From assembly GCA_023454175.1 (NCBI GenBank), contig JAEXRW010000041.1:1-64000 (forward strand): a stretch of DNA of 64,000 nucleotides, written 5' to 3'. The notes under the pieces were generated by a model. That model was not told the DNA's origin, searched no databases, and saw only the letters and a program-made list of their open reading frames with translations. Below, piece after piece: positions 8,137-16,055 of this stretch (its first letter is position 1; each line of letters starts with the position of its first letter). The stretch comes from Bacillota bacterium. Lineage in GTDB: Bacteria; Bacillota; Clostridia; Christensenellales; JAEXRW01. The translations under genes were made by a program, and so were the position numbers.

Positions 8137-10604
8137 TATCCCTGTTCCCGGTCGATGATGCTCCCGTTGATGGCGTTGATCGTCACGATGCTGATGTTTT
8201 TCTCTCCCTCGGCGGTGGACCCCTCCTGTGAGATGTATTTTTCATCGTAATTCATGTCCCCGATGAAGTCCCACACGGGAACCGTTATATAGTTGTCCAG
8301 GTTGTCCTTTTCGGGCATGACCATCAGGTTCAGTTCCACCCTGTTGATATTCAGGGTCGCACGCAGGTCTTTTTTTGTCGGGCCGGTTTGGAGTGCGTCG
8401 TCGCGCGGGACCCATGTGAATTTCTGTTTGCAGTGCTGCTCGAAGATATCCTTGACCGAATCAAAGTCTATCATCGGCGTATCTTCCGCTGCTTTTTCCA
8501 TGAATTTGGTATGGTTCTGCCAGCTCGCCGTATTGATCCCCTTGTCGTCAATGATGATGAAGATGCCCTCCGGGCGTATCTGCTTGCTGTAATCGATCTT
8601 TTCGCTTGCAGTGGTTAAATAGCCGATGGGCTCTACCGGTATTCCGTTGTAGCTTCGTGCGAAATTGAATGCATAGGCCTGCTGTGCGGTCTCCTTGTCA
8701 TGGTATCCGAATGCACTTTGGTAGGCGATCGCGGAATCATATATCACCATGCTACTGTCCTGTCCGTCCATTTGCTTTACGAACTCCTCAGCCTTGGCCT
8801 TTGCCTCCTGGTAGGTCAACTTCATCTGTTTTGCATCCGTGCCCGTATAGGGTTCGAATGTAGCGTACGCGATACCGTAGTCGTCATTGTCAAACTGCAG
8901 GCTTGTCTTGGTTTTGTTGAAAGACTGCCTCAGGCTCAGGTGCGCTGCCTGGTCTTTCCCGAGATAGCACTTCAGCTGTGTGATGGTACTGTAATATTTG
9001 TTGTTATCTTTCTGGATCAGTGTCCCGTCATAAGGCTTTTCGTCCGCTTTGCTGGGCGCAGAGGTGAAATCCTCTTCCAGGCGTCCGGTCACGTCCTTGA
9101 TGGTGCTTTTGATATAGGATGGGAGGTTGCCTTGCTCCCCATATCCCTTCACATGTGGCAGCATGGCTCCAATCTCCTCTTTCGTCCAATGGCTGCCGTC
9201 TGCCATGTAGAAAAGGGGCTGGTCGTTCGTCAGGTATTTCACGAAAGTGTCGAATTGCTCCTTTGTAAAGTTTTCCGGTTGTTCGCGGATAACGGGGTAT
9301 TTCCTGTCTCCCACAGGAGTGATGTCTGCGTCCACTTTGATGGTGACCTGTGCGTTGGGCTTGAATTCCATATTGAGGTGTCCGTTGAGCTTTTGTATCT
9401 GTTCATTGATCACCTGCTTGTCTTTTGCCAGCTCCGCTTTGTTTCCTTCTTCGTTCGCTTTCGCTACTTCCCCCACCAGGTCCGTGTTTTTGTTGACCAC
9501 AGCCGGGGTCGCGGGCGTGGGCTGGCATGCCGTGGTGAAGCATGTGAATGCCATCAGGCCGCAAAGGAGTATCGCCGCTATCCGCACGCTGTGTTTCGTC
9601 CGTTTCTTCATAAACATCCCCTCGATCCGTTTTTTCATTTGTATCCGTTCGTCATTGATGCTCAGGGCCGCCTGCAGCCGTTCTCCCCCGTTCTTCTCTG
9701 CGAATTGCAGGATGGTGCTGATATAGGCCTGCCTGCTGCCCCGGCCCAGCCGCCTCAGGACCGCCGTGTCGCATACCGTCTCCATATCCTTGCGCATCAG
9801 CCGGATGCACAGCCACACGAGCGGGTTGAACCAATATACCGCGTTCAGGATATTCAGGATCCAGATGACGGCGAGGTCTCCATGCTTGTAATGGTTCAGC
9901 TCATGCATCATGATGTGCCTGAGCTGGTCGTCGTCATGGGCCTTCGCCGTATCCGCCGGAAGGATCAATACGGGTCTGAAAAGGCCCGTGATGGCCGGCA
10001 TGGGGAAGGCGTTCTGCACGCTGAGCCGTATCTTCCGTTTGATGCCCAGTTCGCGTTTGCACTGCAGGAATAGGATATGGACCTTCCCGGGGATGTTTCC
10101 TGTATCGTTCATTGCCATCTTCCGTCTCATCCGGATGGCGCTGATGGCCAGCCATACCCCCATTCCCGCCATGCCCGCCAGCCATACGCCTGTTACAGCG
10201 GTTTCCCATGTGATGGTGAATGGTGCCTGTACAGTCGGTGATTGCAGCTGTGCCGTATCTGCGGTGGTCTGTTCAACCGGTGTGACGGGCGGGGCGTATT
10301 GAATGGCTGTGTTCTGCCCTGTGGGTGTCCCCGTCCGGTTGGTAATTGTATCGTTCATGGCATTGACGGGGTCTATGCTCCGGGTCATGGCCGGTGGGCT
10401 CCCCCCCAGCAGGTTCAGCGGGCTCATCGTACTGGGCAGTCCCACCGGGACCAGCAGCTTCAGGATCACGATGCCCCACAGCAGGTAATGCATCACCGCG
10501 GACAGCTGCTTTTTGAAAAGTAGCTTGGTCAGCCACACGCCTGCGAAGAGCACGGTAAATAGCGCGGTGCTTTCAAAAAGGGTTCGTATGATCGCGTTTT
10601 CCAT
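8133..10604 (-). CDS. BlaR1-like M56 metalloprotease with lipoprotein-like sensor domain (unit 3)
   Basis: The 823-aa third paralogue. HELNH is at 234-238, followed by YWFNPLVW and DMETVCD near 273-279. A hydrophobic segment at 341-356 leads into CFTTAC (Cys360), QPTPATPAVV and a long exported part ending in TINAINGSIIDREQGY. The exported part is the most Lys/Asp-rich of the four and is only loosely similar to the others between its conserved ends, as expected for a diversified sensor. TGA and ATG are separated by one base from the repressor gene, as in unit 1. Confidence 0.85.
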   Translation of the reverse strand: MENAIIRTLFESTALFTVLFAGVWLTKLLFKKQLSAVMHYLLWGIVILKLLVPVGLPSTMSPLNLLGGSPPAMTRSIDPVNAMNDTITNRTGTPTGQNTAIQYAPPVTPVEQTTADTAQLQSPTVQAPFTITWETAVTGVWLAGMAGMGVWLAISAIRMRRKMAMNDTGNIPGKVHILFLQCKRELGIKRKIRLSVQNAFPMPAITGLFRPVLILPADTAKAHDDDQLRHIMMHELNHYKHGDLAVIWILNILNAVYWFNPLVWLCIRLMRKDMETVCDTAVLRRLGRGSRQAYISTILQFAEKNGGERLQAALSINDERIQMKKRIEGMFMKKRTKHSVRIAAILLCGLMAFTCFTTACQPTPATPAVVNKNTDLVGEVAKANEEGNKAELAKDKQVINEQIQKLNGHLNMEFKPNAQVTIKVDADITPVGDRKYPVIREQPENFTKEQFDTFVKYLTNDQPLFYMADGSHWTKEEIGAMLPHVKGYGEQGNLPSYIKSTIKDVTGRLEEDFTSAPSKADEKPYDGTLIQKDNNKYYSTITQLKCYLGKDQAAHLSLRQSFNKTKTSLQFDNDDYGIAYATFEPYTGTDAKQMKLTYQEAKAKAEEFVKQMDGQDSSMVIYDSAIAYQSAFGYHDKETAQQAYAFNFARSYNGIPVEPIGYLTTASEKIDYSKQIRPEGIFIIIDDKGINTASWQNHTKFMEKAAEDTPMIDFDSVKDIFEQHCKQKFTWVPRDDALQTGPTKKDLRATLNINRVELNLMVMPEKDNLDNYITVPVWDFIGDMNYDEKYISQEGSTAEGEKNISIVTINAINGSIIDREQGY

Positions 10605-10605
10605 C

Positions 10606-11010
10606 TCATTCTCCCCCGCTTTCGTCTTCCGTTTCCAGCTTCTGGGCCAGCCTCGCCAGCTCCTCTCGGTCTTCTTTCGTCAGTTTCCGGCTCCCCGCCA
10701 GGGCCGTCATCAGCCTTCCCACCGAGCCGAAATAGCTGCTGCGGGCCAGGATGTTCTCCGTCTCCGCCTGTATAGCCTCGTCCTTCGTGATCAGGGCCGA
10801 GTAAAGCTTGTCCTTCAGGTTCCGCGTTTCCGAGTGGACCAGTTCCTTCTCTTCCATCTTGCGCAGGTACGAATGGTACGTCTTGTAGTTCCATTCGATC
10901 TCCGGCTGTTGCTCCTTCACGCTCTGGACGATCTGTTTCATCGTCTGCGGCTTCCTGCCCCACAGCGTATTGAGTAGGATCCATTCGCAGTCCAATAGCC
11001 TTTTGCCCAT
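10606..11010 (-). CDS. BlaI/MecI-family repressor (unit 3)
   Basis: A 134-aa winged-helix repressor, with LLDCEWILLNTLWGRKPQT at the N-terminus and the YKTYHSYLRKMEEKELV helix region. It pairs with the following M56 gene. The ribosome binding site is unusually weak (AAAGCG), unlike the other repressor genes, which may keep its level low. The promoter and a 10-bp inverted repeat lie directly upstream. Confidence 0.87.
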   Translation of the reverse strand: MGKRLLDCEWILLNTLWGRKPQTMKQIVQSVKEQQPEIEWNYKTYHSYLRKMEEKELVHSETRNLKDKLYSALITKDEAIQAETENILARSSYFGSVGRLMTALAGSRKLTKEDREELARLAQKLETEDESGGE

Positions 11011-11031
11011 GTCATTATCACGCTTTCATCG

Positions 11032-11095
11032 ATCTGTCTTGTTTTTGGGAGAATTATTTGTCTGCATCTTACAAGACAGATTTGGCGCTTGTCAA
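11032..11095 (-). promoter_or_regulatory. Promoter and operator of unit 3
   Basis: Minus-strand TTGACA (11090-11095) is followed by a 16-nt spacer and TGTAAG (11068-11073). ATCTGTCTTG in the spacer is repeated in perfect inversion downstream: 10-bp arms at 11032-11041 and 11072-11081. The first six bases of the arm (ATCTGTC) are shared with the unit 1 operator, and the distance between arms is similar. Confidence 0.7.
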
Positions 11096-11147
11096 CCATT
11101 TGTGGCAATTATTTTATTAATTTGAAAAGAAATTTGATGTGTATAGA

Positions 11148-11178
11148 AAAAAGCCTGCGATCGGGTTGCAGGCTTTTT
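11148..11178. terminator. Bidirectional terminator after unit 4
   Basis: AAAAAGCCTGC and GCAGGCTTTTT form a perfect 11-bp stem with T tracts in both directions. It lies just downstream of the unit 4 M56 stop. Confidence 0.85.
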
Positions 11179-11195
11179 GCGTCTATATATCTGTC

Positions 11196-13724
11196 TCAGT
11201 AACCCAGGCCTCTGTCGATGATGCTTCCGTCTATGGCGTTTATCGTCAGGTAGCTGCGCCCGAATTCGTGTACCACATGTTCATTGTTCGCATCCAGGAT
11301 AAATCCGCCTGGTTGTGTTTTTGAGTATTTGTTTGCCTCATACCCGAAGAAGTCCCATACCGGTAATAGCAGGTATTCCCCCGGCCTGTCTTTCCGCACG
11401 ATGCGCATCAGCCCCAGGCGCGCCTGTTCGATGTTGATCTTTCTGCCGATTACAGCCTTGTCCCAGCCGCTGTAGGAATTCCATGCGCCTTTTACGAGGA
11501 CCTGCTTTTTAAATATCTCCTGTATCTCGGCAAAAGGTTTTAACACAACGGATTCGTTGCTGATGCTCAGGAGTTTGGAGGGTTGGTTCCACTCGAACGA
11601 CTTGATGCCGTCGTCGTTGATGCAGATGGTAACGCATTCGTCGGCTCCAAGGGGTACGTATTGTTCCTCCCTGGGTCCGTTGGCATGAGCATAGTTTCCG
11701 GTAACGCCGTTGAGTTCCCTTGTCAGGTAAAATATATAGCAGCCGCGCTTTTCCTTAGGGGACAGCGACATGTCCGTATCGATGCTGTAGCTTTTTGACA
11801 CCGCTGCAATGCCGAGATGATCGAGCCCCAGTTCACGGACGGTTTGAACAGCCAGCTCCGTGGCTTGATCTTGCGTCATTCTGCACTCTGTTACTGGCAG
11901 ATTGAGCTTGTCGGGATTGTCCCTTTTTCCCCCGTATCCGGTGTTGAAGCTCGCTTTTGTTTTGCAGATTTCCAGGATGGCCCGTTTTCCGTTGTCCAGC
12001 TTGGCTTCGCCGCTGATTTCATATTGCGCCATTTCTTCTGCGCGTTTTCGCAGCGCTTCGGGCTTGTTTTCCTCCTCCAGCCGCTTGCGTTCCTCCGGTG
12101 ATGCGTCCTCCGGTATGTGAACGGGCGCGAGCAGTTCCGGCGGGATATTCTTTTCAAATCGTGTACTTGCAGGTTTCGGCTCATACTTTTCCGGTGCGGT
12201 CTTGTACGCCTTTTCCAGCGCAGCTATCGATTCCTTGAGGAAGTTGATCTTTGCATCACCGTTTTCCGGGGACTCCTTTTTCCATTGGTTTGCTTCAGAG
12301 TTGGGATCAGCAAGTTCTGCTCTCATGCGCAGGATTTCATTCATGATCTCCCCTTTCGTATATGGGATATCTGAATCCGGTCCGCGTTCGTAGAGTGTGG
12401 CGCCCTTTAAAAACAGTGCCAGGATCTTGTCCGCCCGTTCCTGCGTTATCCCGTCCTCTGCGATGACAGCCGCCGGATATTTGTCCGCATCGGGTACGAA
12501 TACGTCGGCGTCGATGTTGACCGTCAAATCGGTCATTTCTGCGGTGTCCTTCCAGTGTTGCAGGGCCTTGTATTTTTGGGCAGGTGCTGCAGATTTCCCG
12601 ATTGTATCCTCCAATTGTCCATCCCCCTTGCCCACCACCGCCGGCTTGTCCGGCGTGGGCTGGCACGCCGTGGTGAAGCACGCCAGCGCCATCAGGCACG
12701 CCAGCAGCAATACGCCTATCTTCACCGGGATTTTCGTCTTTGTCCGCAGGAACATGCCCTTGATGCGCTTTTTCATTTTGATCCTCCCGTCGTTCATGCA
12801 CAGGGTGGGCTGGAGCCGCCTGTAGCCGCCCTTCCCCGCAAATTCCACGATGGTCCCGATGTAGGCCTGCCTACGCCCTTTCCCGAGGTATTTCAGTACC
12901 GTTGCGTCGCAGGCCGTCTCCATGTCCTTGTTGATGAGCCATACCGTCAGCCACACCAGCGGGTTCCACCAGTATATTGCGTTGAGCAGGTTTAATAGCA
13001 GGGTAACGATGATGTCCCCGCGCTTGCAGTGCGCCAGTTCGTGCAGGAAAATATGCCGCATTTTCGCCTCGTCCCGCTCGTCGGCCAGGGCCATGGGCAG
13101 CATCAGCACCGGTTTGAAGATGCCGGTGATGGCGGGTACGGGCAGGCAGTCTGCGGTCTTCAGCTGGACGTCTTTCCGGATGCCCAGTTCCTGTTTGCAG
13201 GTTTTGAAAAGGTGCATCATCCATGCTGCGGCTGCGCCGCCTTTTCTGAGCTTCCGGTGCATCCGCCAGACCCCCGCACCCAGCCAGCCCAGCATCCCTG
13301 CAGCACCGCACGCCCATATTGCGGGGATTATAAGCATCCAGTCGATTTGTGATGGTGTAACAGGTTTTCCCGGGGTATTCCCCGCGTCCGGTATTTGTTG
13401 AATTGCGGTTTGCGTGTCGGGAATATCGGAAGTTTTGCTGGCTGCATTCGCCACGCTGCCGGCGGTGTATTGGGCTGGCGGCTCCGGTTCCTGCAGGTTC
13501 TGTACGATCGCGGCCTGGCCTGCCTGTTGGAATAGGTTGGCCGGGCTGATATCGCTGGGCAGGCCGACAGGCACGAGTAATTTCAGGATCACGATTCCCC
13601 ACAGCAGGTAGTGCATCGCGGCTGAGAGTTGCTTTCTGAATATCCGTTTGACCAGCCATATCCCCCCGAAAAGGAGGGTGAAAAGCACGGTGTTCTCCAG
13701 CAGGCTTGAAAGGATGGCATTCAT
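11196..13724 (-). CDS. BlaR1-like M56 metalloprotease with lipoprotein-like sensor domain (unit 4)
   Basis: The 842-aa fourth and longest paralogue. The zinc motif HELAH is at 228-232, with YWWNPLVWLT and DMETACD at 267-273. The hydrophobic segment 337-350 ends in TTAC (Cys354), followed by QPTPDKPAVV, identical to the orphan lipoprotein. The exported domain has a charged, probably helical stretch near residues 430-540 and ends in TINAIDGSIIDRGLGY. The gene has its own Shine-Dalgarno (GAGGTG overlapping the repressor stop) and starts 9 bases after it. Confidence 0.85.
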   Translation of the reverse strand: MNAILSSLLENTVLFTLLFGGIWLVKRIFRKQLSAAMHYLLWGIVILKLLVPVGLPSDISPANLFQQAGQAAIVQNLQEPEPPAQYTAGSVANAASKTSDIPDTQTAIQQIPDAGNTPGKPVTPSQIDWMLIIPAIWACGAAGMLGWLGAGVWRMHRKLRKGGAAAAWMMHLFKTCKQELGIRKDVQLKTADCLPVPAITGIFKPVLMLPMALADERDEAKMRHIFLHELAHCKRGDIIVTLLLNLLNAIYWWNPLVWLTVWLINKDMETACDATVLKYLGKGRRQAYIGTIVEFAGKGGYRRLQPTLCMNDGRIKMKKRIKGMFLRTKTKIPVKIGVLLLACLMALACFTTACQPTPDKPAVVGKGDGQLEDTIGKSAAPAQKYKALQHWKDTAEMTDLTVNIDADVFVPDADKYPAAVIAEDGITQERADKILALFLKGATLYERGPDSDIPYTKGEIMNEILRMRAELADPNSEANQWKKESPENGDAKINFLKESIAALEKAYKTAPEKYEPKPASTRFEKNIPPELLAPVHIPEDASPEERKRLEEENKPEALRKRAEEMAQYEISGEAKLDNGKRAILEICKTKASFNTGYGGKRDNPDKLNLPVTECRMTQDQATELAVQTVRELGLDHLGIAAVSKSYSIDTDMSLSPKEKRGCYIFYLTRELNGVTGNYAHANGPREEQYVPLGADECVTICINDDGIKSFEWNQPSKLLSISNESVVLKPFAEIQEIFKKQVLVKGAWNSYSGWDKAVIGRKINIEQARLGLMRIVRKDRPGEYLLLPVWDFFGYEANKYSKTQPGGFILDANNEHVVHEFGRSYLTINAIDGSIIDRGLGY

Positions 13725-13733
13725 GGCGGCACC

Positions 13734-14129
13734 TCACTTTCCCTCGTTCTGTTCCAGTTCGCGCGCCAGCGCCAGCAGCTCCTTCTGGTCGGTCTCCGAT
13801 AGCTGCCCGTTTTCCCCCAGCGTCTTCACCAGCCGCCCGATGGATCCGAAATGGCTGCTGCGGCGCAGCAGTTCCTGGCCCTCTGCCTGCAGCGCATCCT
13901 TCCGGGTGATGAGGGGGTAGTAAAGCTTGTCCTTCAGGTTCTTGGTGTCGCTGCCGATCAGGCCGCGCTCCGCCATCCGCCGCAGGTGCGTGTGGTATGT
14001 CTTGTAGTTCCAGGGGATCTCGGGGTGCGCCTTCCGGATATGCTCGATGATCTCTCCCAGCGTCCGGGGCTCCCCGCCCCACAGGGTCTCCATGATGACC
14101 CACTCCGCTTCAAATAATGTCTTGTTCAT
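13734..14129 (-). CDS. BlaI/MecI-family repressor (unit 4)
   Basis: A 131-aa winged-helix repressor: LFEAEWVIMETLWGGEPRT, then YKTYHTHLRRMAERGLIGS. The ATG at 14129 is chosen because the longer reading frame would run through the promoter, and GAGG precedes this ATG closely. It would control its own operon with the M56 protease as antirepressor. The sequence is closest to unit 3 (shared NLKDKLY and SHFGSIGRL-like stretches). Confidence 0.87.
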   Translation of the reverse strand: MNKTLFEAEWVIMETLWGGEPRTLGEIIEHIRKAHPEIPWNYKTYHTHLRRMAERGLIGSDTKNLKDKLYYPLITRKDALQAEGQELLRRSSHFGSIGRLVKTLGENGQLSETDQKELLALARELEQNEGK

Positions 14130-14164
14130 CCGCCTCAGCCCTTTAATGGTTGTTTCTCCACACA

Positions 14165-14210
14165 TGAAGAATGTTTTCTTCAGTATAGGAGACAGTTTTG
14201 CATTTGTCAA
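14165..14210 (-). promoter_or_regulatory. Promoter and possible operator of unit 4
   Basis: Minus-strand TTGACA (14205-14210), a 17-nt spacer and TATACT (14182-14187). ACTGTCTCC lies in the spacer at the same place as CTGTC in units 1 and 3. A perfect 7-bp inverted repeat TGAAGAA/TTCTTCA (14165-14182) covers the likely transcription start. Confidence 0.7.
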
Positions 14211-14276
14211 CTATTTGTTGCAAATATGCTAAGTTTTATTTTCTTTATTATGAGGTGTATGGATTCAGTAAAACAA

Positions 14277-14308
14277 AAAAGGGGCCGAAGCATTCCGGCT
14301 ACCCTTTA
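14277..14308 (-). terminator. Terminator after the VOC gene
   Basis: A stem of AAAGGG and CCCTTT with CCG/CGG inside, followed on the minus strand by TTTTTTGTTTT. Confidence 0.65.
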
Positions 14309-14388
14309 TTATCGGTTTGATGTATTGCATATAGATGACGTCGATTCCAGTTTACGAAAAATGATATTCCCCGCAGGGCTTACCAAAA

Positions 14389-14423
14389 TTCTTAATTATT
14401 AACTCTTAATTATTAATTCTTAA
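14389..14423. repeat. Degenerate heptamer array E
   Basis: Units TTCTTAA, TTATTAA, CTCTTAA, TTATTAA and TTCTTAA, preceded by the leader CCCGCAGGGCTTACCAAAA. The stop codon of the VOC gene (14420-14422) is in the last unit. Confidence 0.75.
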
Positions 14424-14842
14424 AGTGATTCCGCGAGTTCGATCCGTTCCCCGTCCGGTCCCCGCAGGTTGAAGCACCTCAGGCCGTTCTTCAGCGGGTA
14501 CTGGGCCACCTCGGGGGATTCCGTCTCAACCCCGTGCGCCCGCAGGTGGTTGAATATCGCGTCCACATTTGAAACTTCCAGCGCGAAATGGTTCACCGGG
14601 CCCATCTCCTTCTCGGGGTTGCCCTTCGGGAATTGCGCGAATACGATGGTCAGGTCGGCCAGCTTCAGGAACGCCACCTTGATGTTCCCGCCGTCCCCCT
14701 TCAGCTCCGTTTCATAGTCCACCGTGAATCCCAGCGTCTCGGTGTAGAATCTCTTGCTGGCCTCGATGTCCTTGCAAAAGATCTCGATATGCGCCAGCCC
14801 CTTTATGCTGTCGCCGTGATGGCATCCGCATTCCTCACACAT
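14420..14842 (-). CDS. VOC-superfamily (glyoxalase-like) protein
   Basis: A 140-aa single VOC-domain protein: GLAHIEIFCKDIEASKRFY, later NHFALEV and the C-terminal FNLRGPDGERIELAE. These carry the usual metal-ligand positions (His17-like, His after PVN, Glu near the end). A Cys/His-rich extension (CEECGCHHGD) precedes the domain and could bind an extra metal. The family includes lactoylglutathione lyases and many uncharacterised dioxygenase-like enzymes; the substrate cannot be told. It is monocistronic, with its own terminator. Confidence 0.75.
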   Translation of the reverse strand: MCEECGCHHGDSIKGLAHIEIFCKDIEASKRFYTETLGFTVDYETELKGDGGNIKVAFLKLADLTIVFAQFPKGNPEKEMGPVNHFALEVSNVDAIFNHLRAHGVETESPEVAQYPLKNGLRCFNLRGPDGERIELAESL

Positions 14843-15219
14843 GGATGGTATACCCCTTTCGATCGTAATGTCTGCTCCGGACCGATTATATCATATCGGT
14901 TGCTGAAATGGACATGCTATTTGGCGTCGTCGCGCTTACCGTTCATACAGGTTGCCCTTCTTCCAGTCTGCCGGTATCGTTTCACAAATGAATAACGTCT
15001 TTGTGCGCGCATCCGTTGTGCCCCACGCGCACATACTCTGTCCGTTTTCCATCCGTATGAATCATTTCACGCATGAAAAGTATCTTTGTGCGCAACATGC
15101 GTTGTGCGCAATGTGAATTGCTGGTATAATGTTTCATCATAATAAAGCATGTACCGTAAATGGCGCGGCACGCGGCTATGAGGGCTTGACTTTATTAAAT
15201 AATGATCCCCCAAAATGAA
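14843..15219. other. Intergenic region with an imperfect direct repeat
   Basis: No gene is seen. A direct repeat of about 42 nt, TTTCAC..ATGAA...TCTTTGTGCGC..CAT.CGTTGTGC, occurs at 14980-15021 and 15065-15107. The first copy contains a perfect TGTGCGCG/CGCGCACA hairpin. No known riboswitch pattern was recognised. Confidence 0.5.
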
Positions 15220-15375
15220 GGAACGCTGATGAATGAGGGCGGCAGGATTTGCGAGGAAATTTGACATCTGCCAAGGAGCGGGTGCGAAGGAATAGCGGAG
15301 CCTATTTCGAGCGCCTGGCGACACAGGCAGGGGACAAATTAACCGCAAAGACACTGCACGAATCATCAGAGTTCC
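15220..15375. mobile_element. MITE-like repeat, copy 1
   Basis: A 156-bp non-coding element bounded by GGAACGCTGATGA and TCATCAGAGTTCC, which are near-perfect inverted repeats. It shares GAGGGCG, GATTTGCGAGGAAATTTG, GCGACACAG and CAAATTAACCGCAAAGA with a second copy at 21351-21623. It has no open reading frame of its own and no clear target duplication. Confidence 0.65.
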
Positions 15376-15430
15376 GTAAAAAAACAATGTCAGGTATCCG
15401 GCGATCCGGAATCTGAACGGAGGTAAGAAA

Positions 15431-16054
15431 ATGAAACTCACCACACGCAAGCTCGTCGTCACTGCGGTTTTGGCCGCGATCATCCTTCTCTTTGAATTCA
15501 CAGGCATCGGCTATCCCAAATTCGGGGTCATCGAAATGACGCTCATGGCTATCCCGGTGATCATTGGAACCATCATGGAAGGTTTGGTTCCCGGGCTGAT
15601 CCTCTCGTTGTTTTTCATTGGCACCAGCTTTATTCACCTTCCCCTGAATCCGGTATTCTCCGTATTGATTGTTTCCTATCCTTTGGAGATTTGCCTGATT
15701 CTCATCGTTCCCCGTTTACTGGTCCCTCTCACCACATGGGCAGTATTTAGGGCAGTTTCCGGTAAAGAGCCTACGCTGAGGAGGCAGGGTGTCGCGGCCG
15801 GTTTTTCCGCGTTCACCGGCTCGATGACAAATACGCTCGTATTGCTCTTCATGCTCTATCTGCTGGTCGGAAATCAATTTGCCGCTCAGATAGGATCTGA
15901 CCCCCGGCTTATATCAGGAGTTATTGCCATGATCGGTGTAATAAACGGTCTGCCTGAAGTCGGGCTTACCGTCCTTGTCACCATACCTATTGTGGTCGCG
16001 CTGAAAAGGGTGTATGGTAAAGCAAATACAAAACCGCAATCCAGGAGTAAATGA
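15431..16054 (+). CDS. panT: ECF transporter S component, probably for pantothenate
   Basis: A small integral membrane protein of 207 aa with about six hydrophobic segments, beginning KLTTRKLVVTAVLAAIILL, the usual start of ECF S components. S components bind a vitamin and dock on the shared EcfAAT energising module, which is not in the window. The gene ends one base before coaX (TGA-C-ATG), so import of pantothenate feeding the first CoA step is the most economical reading. The family call is firm; the substrate is inferred from the neighbour. AGG lies 8 nt before the ATG. A MITE-like element sits just upstream. Confidence 0.75.
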   Translation: MKLTTRKLVVTAVLAAIILLFEFTGIGYPKFGVIEMTLMAIPVIIGTIMEGLVPGLILSLFFIGTSFIHLPLNPVFSVLIVSYPLEICLILIVPRLLVPLTTWAVFRAVSGKEPTLRRQGVAAGFSAFTGSMTNTLVLLFMLYLLVGNQFAAQIGSDPRLISGVIAMIGVINGLPEVGLTVLVTIPIVVALKRVYGKANTKPQSRSK

Positions 16055-16055
16055 C

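Noticed and set aside
8700..10073. 457-codon plus-strand reading frame
   Set aside because: It mirrors the unit 3 M56 gene; the GC-rich codon bias keeps the complementary frame open. No ribosome binding site or recognisable domain.
12871..14103. 410-codon minus-strand reading frame
   Set aside because: It is a shifted frame across the unit 4 repressor and protease genes; the Arg/Gly/Pro-rich translation is typical of a shadow.
1782..14129. Beta-lactam resistance operon (blaR1-blaI-blaZ)
   Set aside because: No beta-lactamase or PBP gene is present and the sensor part lacks visible penicillin-binding motifs, so antibiotic resistance should not be assigned.
14843..15430. Riboswitch upstream of the ECF S component
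   Set aside because: The repeats and MITE-like element explain the structure; no conserved aptamer motif was recognised.
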